From Nematostella vectensis (Eukaryota > Cnidaria > Anthozoa > Actiniaria > Edwardsiidae): a stretch of 64,000 nucleotides of DNA. Where the stretch lies: assembly GCF_932526225.1 (NCBI RefSeq), contig NC_064042.1:5253001-5317000 (forward strand), given 5' to 3'. Of the stretch, positions 1-13,800 are shown piece by piece; within the stretch, counting starts at the first letter, position 1; every line of letters begins with the position of its first letter. The notes under the pieces are model-generated. The model made no database searches. It saw nothing but the letters and a program-made list of their open reading frames with translations, and had not been told where the DNA came from. Both the position numbers and the translations under genes were made by a program.

Positions 1-106
1 CAGAGGTTTTAGTAATGCCCACCAGAAAAACAAGGCATAATTTTTCATAATGTTTTTGTAAAAGATAATCTTTCAATAACCTATGAGGGTTATGTAACTA
101 TTGCAG

Positions 107-2763
107 ACAGTATCTTCCTTCACATGACCCTTTGCGGGAGATATCATGTGACCTGATTGAAGAGGTTGTCATGGAGACATCACTACCCATTGTGAAATCT
201 GCCATTGGTGACTTGGTGACTGGTCACATGACTGAGAAGAAGCGAGATGATTGGCTGGAGGAGCTGATACTTGAGACCATTCATCCTATGGTCTATCAAG
301 TGGTATGTTTCCCTAAAAACTTACCCAGGGCTTTTCCCTAGGTAGGACAGATATGTATGTTTACCTTTTTCCGGATTTCTTTTATTTTAACATTTGTGTT
401 AGTACAAACAGCACATTTTTTAACATCATTAGTACCCTCTTTTTGATTTGTACTCATTGTTATGAAAGAACTCTCACAGTAGCAGTATTTTGGTCATGAT
501 CTTTTTTACGCCACATGTTGCCTCATGATTCATTTGGCACACCCTATGTCTGACTATGTCAGACTGCATGTGTCTGTCAATAGGTGACAAATCTGCTTAG
601 ACTTTTTTAAGTCCTGGTTACCACTGTTTCTGGTGTTTTATGTCCATCATCCTTCTGAGGACGTTTGCAACATGCGTAAACGGGGGAGGGTACAGGCACT
701 CAGTAAGTTCCTGCACGATTTCAGGCTTGTGTATCACTTGACGTGAACAAGTATGAGATCACTGTGAGTGATTTGATTGACGAGGTCTTGGACGATCTTA
801 TGAGGCCCGTCATTAAGGATGCGTGGAGGGAGGTCTGCGGAGCACAGCGTCAAACACAGCTCCACCAGGTACGTATTAACACAAAGTGGGAATCATCATG
901 ACTCTTCAGTCTGGCTGTTACGAATGGGCAATCATTTAAATTTACCCAACGACGACAATGAACAGTTGCTATGCACATTTGTAGGCATTTCAAATCTGAC
1001 TTGCGCTCGATTATCCGGGACTTTAACTTTTCGGGTGAGAAAAATACACTTCTGGTGCGTGCGTGTGTAACATTGCGGGAAAATGCAAGGTTTGTTACGT
1101 TTATGATTGGCACCATCTACAAAGCCTGTATTTTCGCGCCACACCCTAAAAGCTCAATGAAGTAAGTTTTTGAAACGTTGAATTTGTTAATGTAGATTAA
1201 GACACCCGGTGACTAGAACCCGGATAACTCGAGTTTTATATTTAGTTAAACCGTATGTGTTAAAATCGTGTCCAATGTGTACAGGTGAGAGAGCTTGCCG
1301 AGGGGCGGTTGCTAGACGACCTGTGTTTGGAGCATCTTTTGAGTCTTCTTGCCGGCAACAACCTCAGCTTGTATTTGAGGGACTACACTGAAGAGACAAT
1401 GGATGGTACGTGCTATCCATAATTAGTTGCAACAATGTATATTTGTTGATGATATTACATATGGCGGTTGTGATGGTGATACTGCTGCTGTTGCTGATGA
1501 TGACGACGATGGTGGTGTTAGTGGCGATGATGCTGATAGTGATGAATATAGTTGATTAGCTTGATGGAATTGATGATAATGATGGCGGTGGTGGTGTTAG
1601 TGGCGATGATGCTGATAGTGATGATGAATATAGTTGATTAGCTTGATGGAATTGATGATAATGATGGCGGTGGTGGTGGTAGTGGTGATGATGATTATAA
1701 TGCTGATAGTGATAATGATAGTTGATTAGCTTGATTAAATTGATGATGATGATGATAATGATGGCGGTGGTGACGATAAAAGTAATTGTGATGGTGATGA
1801 TGATGATGATGATGATGATGATGACAATGATAATGCTGGTAGTGATGATGATAGTTTATTAATTTAATATAATTTATGATGATGATGGTGGTAGTTATGT
1901 CTTGTTGATGTGATAGTGATGTTTGTGCTGCCGCTGATTAATTAATTGATTGATTTATAAGGCTTCTACCACGATGCATAGAGGCGAAAACTACAGAGCA
2001 CGGCTCTAAATGTTACCCAATTGGTTTAACTCTGGTGGTAATTGAATTCTAAGCACAAGTTATTTTCTCCTCGCAGGCCTTGTGTGTGGCCAGTTGATTC
2101 ATCAATATCTTCAAGTATACGATGAAAAGCAGAAAACTCTATCTAATCAGGCACTCAGGGAATTCCACCTGAACCTACACACAGACCTGGTACGTACCCT
2201 TGGGAATTCCAGTAAAATACCACCTGGGCATACACACACATGTACCGCTGGGAATTCTGGTGCTGTTTAAACGAAATGCAACTGCGATTTTGTAGGTTTG
2301 GCTGTAGTAAGGGTGAAATTTTCAAGACATTTGAATATTTTCATCTCAGACAACCTTTTTGAATAAATAAAGCCTCTATTAACAAAATAAAATTTCTCGG
2401 TGCTTACACTCTTTTTTTATATAAGAATGTCTAATTTTCAGTTGAGGCTGGGCCGTTCTTATTTTTGGGACATTTTAAGGCTGAATATGTTCTTGAATTT
2501 TATTGTTTATAAGAATTTAATATCCAATGAATTATAAGGAAGAGAATTAAATCGAGAGAATTAATCGTTGGCGCATAATATTGGAAACCACAATAAGCAG
2601 ACAGCTGGACATAGATTATTATGGATAGATTTCTCTCGTTGCTGGTTCGCAGGCTCTGGATGTAATACTAAACGAGCTCAAGGCGCACTTGGATGAAGAT
2701 ATGGAAGACTTGCTGGAAAAGCAGAAAGATGCTGACCAAATTGATTGCTTTTCGCCATCATAG
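107..2763 (+). CDS. 3' part of a gene for an unrecognised helical protein (partial at left edge)
   Basis: Five exons can be joined: 107-302, 725-868, 1285-1405, 2077-2189 and 2653-2763 (stop TAG at 2761). Each is flanked by AG and GT dinucleotides, several donors reading gtacgt, and the frame stays open for about 227 residues. The 5' end lies left of the window. I do not recognise the family. The visible protein looks soluble and helical, rich in Leu, Glu and Asp, with no signal peptide or membrane segment. A motif resembling DLI-EV-----P(I/V)(V/I)K is repeated: DLIEEVVMETSLPIVKSA, then WLEELILETIHPMV, then DLIDEVLDDLMRPVIKDA, which suggests a helical repeat. The C-terminus is acidic and ends DCFSPS. 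Exon structure is well supported; function is unknown. Confidence 0.75.
1444..1945. repeat. GAT/GATG-rich simple repeat in an intron
   Basis: Degenerate GAT, GGT and GATG trinucleotide-type repeats fill much of the 1406-2076 intron. The run includes an uninterrupted GAT stretch near 1795-1823 and a longer imperfect duplication (the block around 1506-1556 recurs at about 1580-1640). No coding potential is visible. Confidence 0.9.
2407..2575 (+). mobile_element. Truncated copy of the TA-flanked inverted-repeat element
   Basis: About 170 bp match the left half of the complete element at 48788-49087, starting with the same terminal CACTCTTTTTTT preceded by TA, followed by the shared block around TCAGTTGAGGCTG. 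The matching right terminus is not visible, so this copy looks truncated. It lies in the last intron of the left-edge gene. Confidence 0.7.
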
Positions 2764-4818
2764 ACAAAAGGAACTCTCGATTAGTGTATAATAAGGGAAA
2801 TATGTATGTTTTACTTAGAGCTATTTAAAGGTTTAATCATGTCCTGTTGTTCCACCTTTGTTTGTGTGAGGTGGTCAGTTACATTTACCAATTTGTAGGA
2901 CTTTTCATTCTTGACTAGCTTTTTAATAATATAAGAGTGAGTTGCACTTGGTATTTTGTTAGGATGGCAAAATGGCGGCTTACGGAGACTCTTTAATGGT
3001 TGATGTACACGTGATCGCCCCAGTCCAGGCGATCGGGGCGGATTTATATTAAGGCTTTTCGGGCCTAGTTTAGATGACTCATTTTTTATGTGACGTTCCA
3101 AATTCAAATGCACGTAAATATCGAATTCATTCACTTGCGTGTATTTTCATTAGGAACGGCACATGAAAATGTGCGTTATGCCTCAATGTTTCCACATAAT
3201 CCAGATCTCCTCCATCCCATGTACGCATTCACCTCTCCCTTGTCTTCCCACAAATCTTTGCAACGCACGCGTGAAACCGAGGGCCAGGGGGTAAACTTCG
3301 CCATCTTCTTTTCAACTTTGTCTTGACCTCGGTTTCTTGCGCTTATCGCAAAGAGTTGTGGGGAAACATGGGCAAGGTTAATTTAATGCCCTAGCCACCC
3401 CTTGCTCGGGCTTCCTGTGGTTGGCTGGTTCCAGACCCCGAACTGCCTCACGGTTGATCTCTAAGTACAGGAAACCCGGTAAAGATGTCCGGACTAGGCC
3501 GGATCAGACCCGGTTTGAGCTACTTCGATCATATTCAATAGGAACGGCTGTAATTCTAAACCAAAGTAGTTTATTCAAATTACATTATACTTATCTACGC
3601 ACAGCGTAGAAATAATAATAATAATGATGTCAATATTTGTTGTATTTCAATATTTATTATACAATTAGATTTTTTGAATAAACGATGTATCAAAATTCAA
3701 AAATATACATCTTCCCGAATTATATCCTATTAGTTTTAGATCCCGAAAGACAAGAACTGACAGAAGAATATAGAAAAAGTAACAAAACAGTCCCGTATAT
3801 GAAATATAGATAAGGCTTTTGAGCAAATAGAAAACAGCGTCTATTTATTTTGTTCTCTATTTGCGGATTTTCCTACATCTGATAACTGATAAATATTACG
3901 ATAAAATAGTGCGCAATATTTTCGTCCAAATATTGACGTGTTCCCATTTCTAGGTCCGTCTGTTTATTATAAAGGATTTGATTGGCTACGGCCACAAAAT
4001 TACACTTTACGCATTCACGAAGGTAGAAAAGCTCTGCTGTATGTATAACTTTGTCGAAACCAAGATTACCATATAAGGATTGCGCCACCATTACCATATA
4101 AGGATTGAATAACCAATACCATATAAGGATCGCATCAACAATACCATACATGGTTCGCATGACAAAGGCCATATAAGATTCGCATCACCAATTAAGACAA
4201 GGAGGTGGACAAACTAGAAAATGAACATGAAAAGAAGTGCATGATACAAACGGGTCAAACTTGATCCGCCGTTGCTACTAATTGTCATTGACAAGCAATT
4301 CAAAAAGGGCAATGCAGATTTTGACAAAGTTATATGTGCAGTGAGATTCGTTCAGGATACAGAAGAGCGAACAACAAACACTAAATAGGTTTTATAGTTT
4401 CCAAATTTACCCTCTGAAATACTAAGTTCTAGCGGAGTTGAAATAACCACTCTACATTGTAGACTAAACCTATTCTATAAGAGCCATCTCGAAAGACACA
4501 GGGAACCCAAACGACTTCTATAACCACAGGGAGCCCAATGTCTTGAATTTCTTAAACTCTCAACTCGAACTCTGGTATAACAGCAATGGGGGAACTTGAG
4601 ACTAGTCGTTAAAACTTTCACCAAGTGCCCGAATATCTAGTGCCCGTTTATTTCCAGCAAGGCTATAAGGTCACATAAGCCAAACGAGCACATAATTGCC
4701 AGGGCCACACACAGACACCTTCCGCTTGAGCCCAGCTCAATATTGTCCCTCCCAGAGGGACATTCCCGCGACCAGTGCTTTGGTCACACCGCTGACCTTT
4801 AGGCTGTTGTTACCGTCG
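2764..4818. other. Spacer between the left-edge gene and the ABCG gene
   Basis: The two genes converge on this spacer, so it should contain both 3' UTRs. A possible polyadenylation signal for the minus-strand ABCG gene (AATAAA on the minus strand) is at 4648-4653, 166 bp beyond its stop. I see no other gene. A short tandem array is annotated separately. Confidence 0.5.
4066..4192. repeat. Short degenerate tandem repeat (units of about 25-30 bp)
   Basis: Five imperfect copies of a unit built on accatataaggat(t/c)g occur in succession (near 4068, 4091, 4120, 4141 and 4167). The array is intergenic and not coding. Confidence 0.75.
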
Positions 4819-7800
4819 TCAATGCATCGATTTTACTTTGTATCTCAGCACAAGATAGGCGGCAAGTCTCAAAGCGATGAAAAACAACAGTAACACAAAA
4901 CAGTCAAAGTAGATTTTGGCACCTTCTAGGTAGAAAGCGCTCTCTTCGACGTCCATCGCATCGAGGACGTCATCACTGTTCTTAAATATGCACCGCTCCT
5001 GCTTGCAGTGCAGGGGCCCTCTGTTGTTTCCATATATGGAGAGGACGGTGCCTTCCCAGCTGTACCGCGCGTACGACACGTACGTCAGCCACTGCATATA
5101 ATTAGGTATGGTGTCAAAGTTCACAAAGAATCCGCTGAACAAAAGGACCGGGATGCCGGTGACTGGGGCCACGTAGACAGCGGTCTGTGGAGAGAAATGA
5201 CGACATTAGCTGGAGTCTGACACGATGCAGAGTGTTTGAGTGTGAAGGGGGACCATTACTGCCCTATATCACTACCATCATCATCATCAAAAACATAATA
5301 ATCATGGCCTCTACCCAACATCACCGCTAATCCGTTTTTTTTTCGTTCATCGTTTACATCTATAGCGGTCCCAGTAACCTAAAATAAATCATTATCCTTT
5401 CCACACTTAATATTTTTTTTTTCGAACGTTCCTTAATCACCTACCGGTAGACTTGGAGCTACAGTTCCTATGAGTAATCCAATCGACTGCGCGACTAAAC
5501 ATGTAAGAATGGTGATCGCCACGAATTGCGTGTATCTGAGGCCTTCATGTGGCTGCTCCGTCATAAAGTACACAATGGTGCAGTAGATAAGGGGAAACAG
5601 GATCTAAATATAGAGAAATGCAACGAGTCAGCACAGAATTGCAACAAGTCAGTGCATAACTGAAACACGCAATGGTGCAGTAGATAAGGGGAAACAGGGT
5701 CTGAATAGAGAGAAACGCAACGAGTCAGTACAGAATTGGAACGAGTTAGTGCATAACTGAAACACGCAATGGTGCAGTAGATAAGGGGAAACAGGGTCTG
5801 AATATAGAGAAACGCAACGAGTCAGTACAGAATTGGAACGAGTCAGTGCATAACTGAGTAGTATTCATAAGAAGGGAACAGGATCTGAATATAGAGAAAC
5901 GAGTCAGTGCACCCCTCTCATACGAAACAAAACATACTGAATTATAAATAGAAGTCGCGTCTTTCACGCACGGACTAACCTGGAAAGGGACGTCTGCCAT
6001 GGTCTTGGCCAGATAGTAGGACTTGAGACTGTACCAGTTATTTAGATGTTCCCGGATGAAGACAAGTTTCTCCATTGGGACTAAGCCAGTAAAGATAGCA
6101 CAGGGTTAGGTATAAAAATGACAACAGAGTATCCCTACGCTAAGATATCAGGGTGGTTTAGAGAAATAATGCACTAGTCAAGTGCACCCCGACACACCCC
6201 TAACCCGAACAACGCCCACCCCAGACGGGTCCTAGACTACACTCATTAAGTCCTGCCATTTTGTCATCCCAGCAAAATATCAAGTGTGAGAAAGAATCCA
6301 TTTCAATCGACCGATATTGGAAAGCTGTAGCGATATGTCCGATTGGGTTTAATAAATGAACAATAAAACATTTTTGTATAGTTTTTTTTTGTGATTTTAT
6401 CACATAAATTGTCTTTAAATAATATGCTTGTACTCACATGTTAGAACCGTTGGCATCAGCGACGTAAACATGAGAAAGAGAAGAGAGAAGAACAGGCAAC
6501 CCGTGTTGTTGAACACTTTATTAGCGTCATTACCAATCCCCAGGTAGAGTAGACCAATCAGAAGCCCCACCGCTGCTATGGAAACCACTCGAAGGTGCGT
6601 GAACACGCGGTCTCGGAGGATGGACTGGAACGCCCGCTTGAACAGGACTACGAACTGTACGGAGCGAGGCGCTTTTTAGATAGCATTGTAAATAGGCGAT
6701 TTGAACGGGTCACGTGACTTTTAAAGTGGCAAATTAAAGACAAAATAAACACCGAAATGACTGCGCACATCACGCTAGAGAATGACGAAAAACTTAAAAC
6801 TTTCAATGAAAATAAACCCTTTCTGACAAAGAAACATTCTGGCTTATTCGTAAGCGCGGAGTAAGTTGCTTTTTGTTGTTGTTATTTTGCCGCCAAAAGC
6901 CGGAACGCGCGCGAGTTTGGCACCCAAACAGTCATGTGATGTGTTAGCGAAGTTGCCCATCAATCTCGTGCTGATTTAAGAGTGGGAAAAACCGAGAGGG
7001 GAAAAATCCGTCCTCTTTCGAGGAACATAGAACTAACCCACCTACTACTATTAGATTTCGAACTTTAAAAAAATATAGAGCTTTTAAGAGTTGTGCCCGA
7101 AATCGGAAATTCTTGGGATAAAACAACATACCATAGGATACCAAAGCAATTTTTCTACTGCACCTAGCTGAATGCCCGAGCAATTCTGTACAACCAGGAG
7201 CACAAAAAACTTTGCCAACAAAACTATCTAGACTTCATCCTACTTTGCGTAGGATGAACATGATGATAATCTTCGTTCCCCATCCTCTCCCCCATAGTCA
7301 CCTGTGTTGTCTGGCTAGCCGCATGAATTATCCCCAAGCTCTCCGTGCTCGTTTTCGTGCTCAAATTACAGCCTCCTGTTGCTACGGTAACCGTGGAGGA
7401 TTTGCTCACGCTACTGTCGCCGCTGACATCTGAGCCCGGGCTCATCTCCAGGCTCTTTCGCCTCTTCTCTTCCGCCATGTGCACGTGCCACGCTTTCACG
7501 AGCTTGGGAATGACGTCCTCGCCGTATTCTCCGGCCGCAACTTCAATAACTAGGGACAAGTATCGAGAAAATGATTCAGCATATGAATCAATCTTGTTTT
7601 TAAAGGCTGTCGTCTTTCTAGCTCGCTCGGTCAATTCCTTATAAGGACATTACATACCATATTTGGATATCCGCTTCAATCATTTGTTCACTTTTTGTCG
7701 CCCTAGAACTGTGTACGTCGAGAATTTTCACGTAAACTTGCAGGGATTCGCGTTTAATACGATTTTGCAGGCCAAAATTTTGAAAGAGGCTCTTTGAGAC

Positions 7801-10800
7801 CATTTAGAGAAAAGACTGCATATGAGTGATATGGTTTGGGACGGAGAAAAGAAATTTACCGTATTAAAGAGTGTCAGTAATTCAGCTGGTGCAAGCGCAA
7901 GAAAACGCAATAATAAGGAAATATGAAAGCCCCTTACCCCCTAGAGCCATTACGGTTATAGCTAGTGTTAGGGTGAACAGCACTTACTGAAGTCTGCGGG
8001 GTTGTGGTACTTGGGACACTCGAGGCCCTCGCGAGACATGTGCGGGACGAGCTGAGCGACCGGGCCTTGAAAGAGGCAGTTCCCTTCCGCTAAGATATAC
8101 AACTGAAACAGAAGCGGTACTCATATGTAAACATACAAAAGAGATCGAACATACATAACAGAGATCGGTCATTTACAATAGAGATCGAATGGATATAACA
8201 GAGATCGATCAATATCACCGCACGCAAATAAACGAAGTTCGTGAAATGCGTGAGAACTCGACGCGGAACACTGGCGCGCAAGGATGGCTCGCCCAATGAC
8301 AAGTTCTCCAATAGGGTTCTGGATTCCGGATCCTAGTGTGTGGATTGCGGATTCCATGTGGGTATTTTTCCGTGGATTCCAGATTCCATTTTTTCCAGGA
8401 TTCTTGCATTCCGGATTCCAGCTTAAGTCTTGGATTCCGGATCCTAGTGCGTGGATTCCGGATTCCAGTAGCATGGATTCCGGATTCTAAGTCTCATTTA
8501 TGGATTCCGGATTACCTGTCATGTGGCGAGATGGCGCTGGGCTAATGCTGTATCGCACAAACCAGCTGTGCGTCTGGCTTGCCCCTGTGTGCTTATACGT
8601 GCTCACCTTATCAAACATCTCGAATAGCTTGGCGCTTGGCTGATGTATCGTACAAACTACAGTCCGTCCGCCATGGGCGAGGGTGCGCATCAGGCTAATG
8701 CACTGATACGCCGAGGAGCTGTCAAGACCGCTACCAAGATAAGGGGGGAGTTGTGAGAAGCATTAGTTTTACCCCAGAGGGGAGGGGTGGCACAAAGAAA
8801 CATGTAGGGTAGTGTTGTAGTCTTGAATTATATCGGAAAGCAAAATGTTGAAATAATCCCGATAGATAGTGTTTGGTATTCTAATGGCGTCAGTGGCGTT
8901 GAATTACACGGAAAGGAAAGTTCAGCTTACAGGCTTTGGAAAATCGCTCGTGTTGCAAATAAGGACTTGCGGCAGAACAATTAAAAATCTTGTTTACTCC
9001 TTCGTGTCTTCTTTTGCCTTTTCAAGTGTTCACGAGAATTTAACAGCAGGATTTAGTGCAAAGACGATGCATAATACCGAAAGTGGTGTTAGAAGTGTGT
9101 TTGACCATTGATCAGCCGTTTGTTGGGCCAACGAGGCCTAGCGATGGCTGGGAACAGAGGGTTAACAGAGAAGAAGAAAAGACTAATACTTAGGCTCTCA
9201 CCTAGTGGGCTCGTCCAGAAAGATCAGAGGAGGATTGTTTATGAGTTCCAGTGCTATGGCAACGCGCTTCCGCTGACCACCAGAGACTTCGCTGAGCCGC
9301 GTGTCAGCCGTTTCGAGAAGACCGAGATTGATCAGGATCTCTTTAATCTGAACAATCACATAAACAAAAATTAGAATTTATTTGATCTAAACAACCACAA
9401 AACAAAAATTAGTATAATTTTTATCTGAACAGGAATAAAAACCAAGAATTGGAGTTTCTTTGATCTGAACAACAGCTAAAAAAAATCGACGATTGTGTTG
9501 AGAATTTGTAAATTACCAGGCGTTCCTTGTCATCCAGAGGCATGTTTTCCTTAAGATGTAGATTAGCTGATACCTGCAGACCAAGTGTAAAACAACACGC
9601 AGTGAATTCACATTATCCCAGCGTATACAACATCTCCCACCCCAACCCAACATCCAGGGTAGAACTGATCATCCCCGCCACCTTTCCCAATGGCAACAAC
9701 CTCCCCACCCACACCCCGTACATAGCGATGGCGATGATGGCACAAAAGTAATACATCATCTTGCATGATATCCACCGCCCCCACCCCCACCCCCTAGGTC
9801 CATAAAATCATCGATTCCATGACAATTAGATCGGGAAGTAACATGTCATCTTACATGACATCCCCACCCCTACCCCCCCCCCCCCCCCCCCCCAGGTCCA
9901 TACCATCATGGATTCCATGACAGTTAGATGTGGAAGTAACAAGTCATCTTACATGATATCCCCACCCCTACCCCCTAGGTACATACCATCATGGATTCCA
10001 TTACAGTTAGATGAGGAAGTAACACGTCATCTTGCATGATATAACACGACATTTTCCTAAACTGCCGTAGATTCCTCTCGACCCCATTGACCTTGATAGA
10101 GCCATCTGCAAACTTGGTCCTGGGAAGAAAAGAGTACAAAATATCAAACAATGCGTGCGAGTGCGTGAGAAACCTGTGGATATTCTAAAACGTCAGGATC
10201 TGGGGCTAGTTTTTCAAAATGGCAGCCAGTAGAAACGTAGTTAACACAAATCCCTGCAAGCTTACATGGTAATTCTCGACTTACACAGTTCTAGGGCTAT
10301 AAAAACAAACAAAAAATGATCGAAGCGGACTCCCAAATACTGTATGTAATAAAAAGACAATTTTTAAAACAAGATTAATTGATAGTAATAATTATACCAA
10401 AGGAATTACTTAAAAAGGAGGCGATAATTCTTTTGACGGCAAAGACACTATTCTCAAAAACCAAAACTAAACTTTTCGACCAAATAAAAAATTTAGCAAA
10501 ACTAACTCACCGATATCCCGCTAGTACGTTGATCAGAGTTGATTTTCCAGCCCCTAAAACACCACAAACAAACGACGTCACGCGAATGGCTTGGTACAAG
10601 TGATACAATTTATTTAATCTGGTACAAGGGTCATGGGCTATGTCTGGTATTGATTGGTTCACAAGTTAAATACTTTACTAGAAATATTATTGATCTAAGG
10701 TTATGTCTATTGCTCTTTCTCGTGATGTGATTGGTTCCATGGTTAATTAAGTCTTGTGATCTTATTGGCTGACTTACCTGAAGGTCCTAAGACGCCAACG

Positions 10801-13800
10801 AGCTCCCCGCTTTTAAATTTCCCAGAAACATCTTTGATAATATCCTTATAATCTGCAAACCAACGAATAAGAACGATATTCATCTCAATAACATTTTGGG
10901 TAATATTTGAGACTGATTTTGTGCCAACAACATTTTCACGGTACATTTCAGTACTCGCGATGCTTTGGTGTTCGCTCTGTAAAGGGGGGGGGGGGCGTAA
11001 AAGGTTTGCGGTGGTGCGGTTTTGCCTTAAATCTGGTCCATCATCATCTGTTTCATCCTACAAATTTGCATTGCTTAGTGACACAAAAGGGAATGTTGAC
11101 GAGGGACACTGGAAGGAGGAGTGCTTCTCTCTTTCCAAATTCCCCATCCCTGTGTATTGTCTTCTCCCATTTTTGCGCTTCTGAGTAGAAGAGAGGTTGA
11201 GACAAGACGTTGACGAGGGCGATAAGAAAGGGGAGGGAATTATGTGTGCTAACTCCACTGTCCTTCTCTCTATCAAAAAAATAATGAAATCACCTCAAAA
11301 CGCCGTCTGGCGCGCATCCCTAACTCCCTCCACCAACACCCAACCTCCACACCCATCAATAAAATAAATCTTACACTTTACGAATTCGAATCGGCAAATC
11401 CTCGCGTAGTCTCCCTCGCAGCCGTTTTGGAATCGCCACGCTAGTAACTACTGTGGGTCAGGCGCTGGGAAAAATACCTCGCTTAGTGCCTGACGCACGT
11501 ATAAAATAGTTACTATACTTAGTTTTTCCCACTGTGTATTGTTGTGGTCAAAAGTACAATACACCAAAAACTTGTATTCGACTCTGACAAATTGTTTTTT
11601 TTTTTTAGATAAGACTTCTTCAGGGCAGTTTCAGTCCTCCCTGAAGAAGTCTTATTAAAGATGAAAATTTGGTATTTATTCTTCTGGTTCACGGACACGA
11701 CTATTTGGGCTTTTTGTATTTATTCGTTGTGGTCAAGAAAGTATTCTTTCTTGTTGCGGTTAAACATCATTATCATGTAGCCCGCGTGCAACAACCATCA
11801 CATAATTACCACAAGGAATGAGTACGGTACATTTTAGTCTACCGTATGATATGGCTCAATTGAATTACACAAAACCCTCACGCGTGTGCCATGTTGTTGA
11901 ATAGCGAGGGGAGGGGTGGGGAATGAAGAAACTTGCGGGTTAGAGGCCAAGGTCACGAACTCGTGTGCGAAATCTATTGAAAAACATGACTTGCACTCAT
12001 GTCCATTTTGGCAAGCATTGTTACGATAAAACATACGATACGATACGATAAAGATAAAGATAAAGACCGATTATCGCGACATCCTAATTACAAATAGCGC
12101 TGCCATGGTCTGATGGGGAATACATTACCATGTATTCCATAAACAGAGATATATGGCGATAGTTGTCGAAAACAATGTCGTACTACCGTTATCACCACAC
12201 TTCCCGAGTCTAGGAGTTTCCGTTGATGGTAAAACAAGGCTCTTTAGTGATATGACTTTATGAGCCCCTGTTTCAGTACATTAAGCGCTTAAAAGATGGG
12301 CACATATATGTAAGCTTGTTTTGTGTAGAATTCGCGAAACGCAAAAAGTCTCCCCGTGGATCGGGACAAGAGGGCGTAGCTAACGTTACCACAGACTGAG
12401 CGTCAAATCGTGCGGTATCGCACCATTCTAAGGGTCATCAAGGTTCAGAAAACCCAGGCTTTAATGGATTGCAATCTTGGTGCATACCAATGATCATTTT
12501 AAGCTAGACTACAGAGAACAGACTACAGAACTTTTTTCATTTCCATTGTAATACTGGCTCGTTCTATAGAAATCGACTAGGCAAACAGTGCCTAGTCAAA
12601 CGAGGTTAAATGCACGAGAAAAAAAAAGATTTTGTTAAGCTCGTACCATTTGATGCATACTCTATCATGTGTAAGGCTTTCAGCTCTTCACCACAACATA
12701 AGCGACGCAAGCAGAGGCAAATTCAACTGATATTTGTCAATGAAAGAGCCCGAGTATTTGTGAGAATAAGAGCAGGAAACAGGTCCAAAGTAGACAATAA
12801 ATAATATGAAAGTGATAAAAGAGAACATTCACTGCCTCTGAACTCAATTCTTATTTAAAATGTTGCAATCATTTGATGTCTTAAAACAATTTCGAGATTA
12901 TCTGAGGATGTCTCACGGCAATAAGAGCTACTTAAATCATTAGACTAACAAACCCTTAAAGCGCGTCCAAGATTGCATGTTTACAGAGAAAAGTTTGCGT
13001 TCAACGTAAAGTGACTATAAGCACGAAAATGTAGGTCTAGGACAAACGAAGTTCTTTTTATGGGCCGTTCCAAATAGGAATGAACATAGAACAATCGCAT
13101 TGGTTCATTTGCATGCATTTGCATTTGAAACGGTACATGAAAAGAACGGCGTATGCCCAGACGTGTCTCAACTTTATACGATAGAAATCTGGATTCAGGT
13201 TAAAAGGAAAACAAAAGAACACGACTTGCATAGGGCATTGGCGGTGGAACCAGGTCATCGGTAGTTTGATATCGATAAAACTCTGCGATGTTTAGACAAA
13301 ATTTTGGTAATTCATGGACGGTGGAACTAGGTCTCTGTAGTTTGAAATCGATAAAACTCTGCGATGTTTAGATAAAAGTTAGGTAGTTCATTGAAGGTGG
13401 AACTAGGTCATCAGTAGTTTGATATCGATAAATAGACCGTGGAACCATGGTAGTTTGATATCGATAAAACTCTGCGATGTTTAAACAAAAGCTTGGTAAC
13501 TCATGGACGGTGGAATTAGGTCCTCGGTAGTTTGATATCGATAAAACCCCCTGATTTTAGACGAGTAAATTCCGGGGCTGTATACTCGGATCCGTAATCA
13601 TTACATTTTCTTGAATACTGCTAAAAATAGCTAGAGTTGAGAAAAGTTAATCGAATATACAATCTTGTTTTTTTAATTCGCAGAAGATGCGCATAATAAT
13701 AGCATTTTAATTTCCTTGAAGGATGACTTACACTTATTTTTAACGTTCCATGAAAAGCACCATGGTTTTGGAAAGAAATAACCTTTTTGAAAAGACTATA

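Noticed and set aside
3050-3200. Possible dispersed repeat shared with 13060-13200
   Set aside because: Both share GTTCCAAAT and ACGGYACATGAAAA words, but alignment by eye is too patchy to define an element.
7212-7644. Plus-strand frames over ABCG exon 9
   Set aside because: Antisense shadows of the minus-strand exon, which matches the ABCG1/4 linker region.
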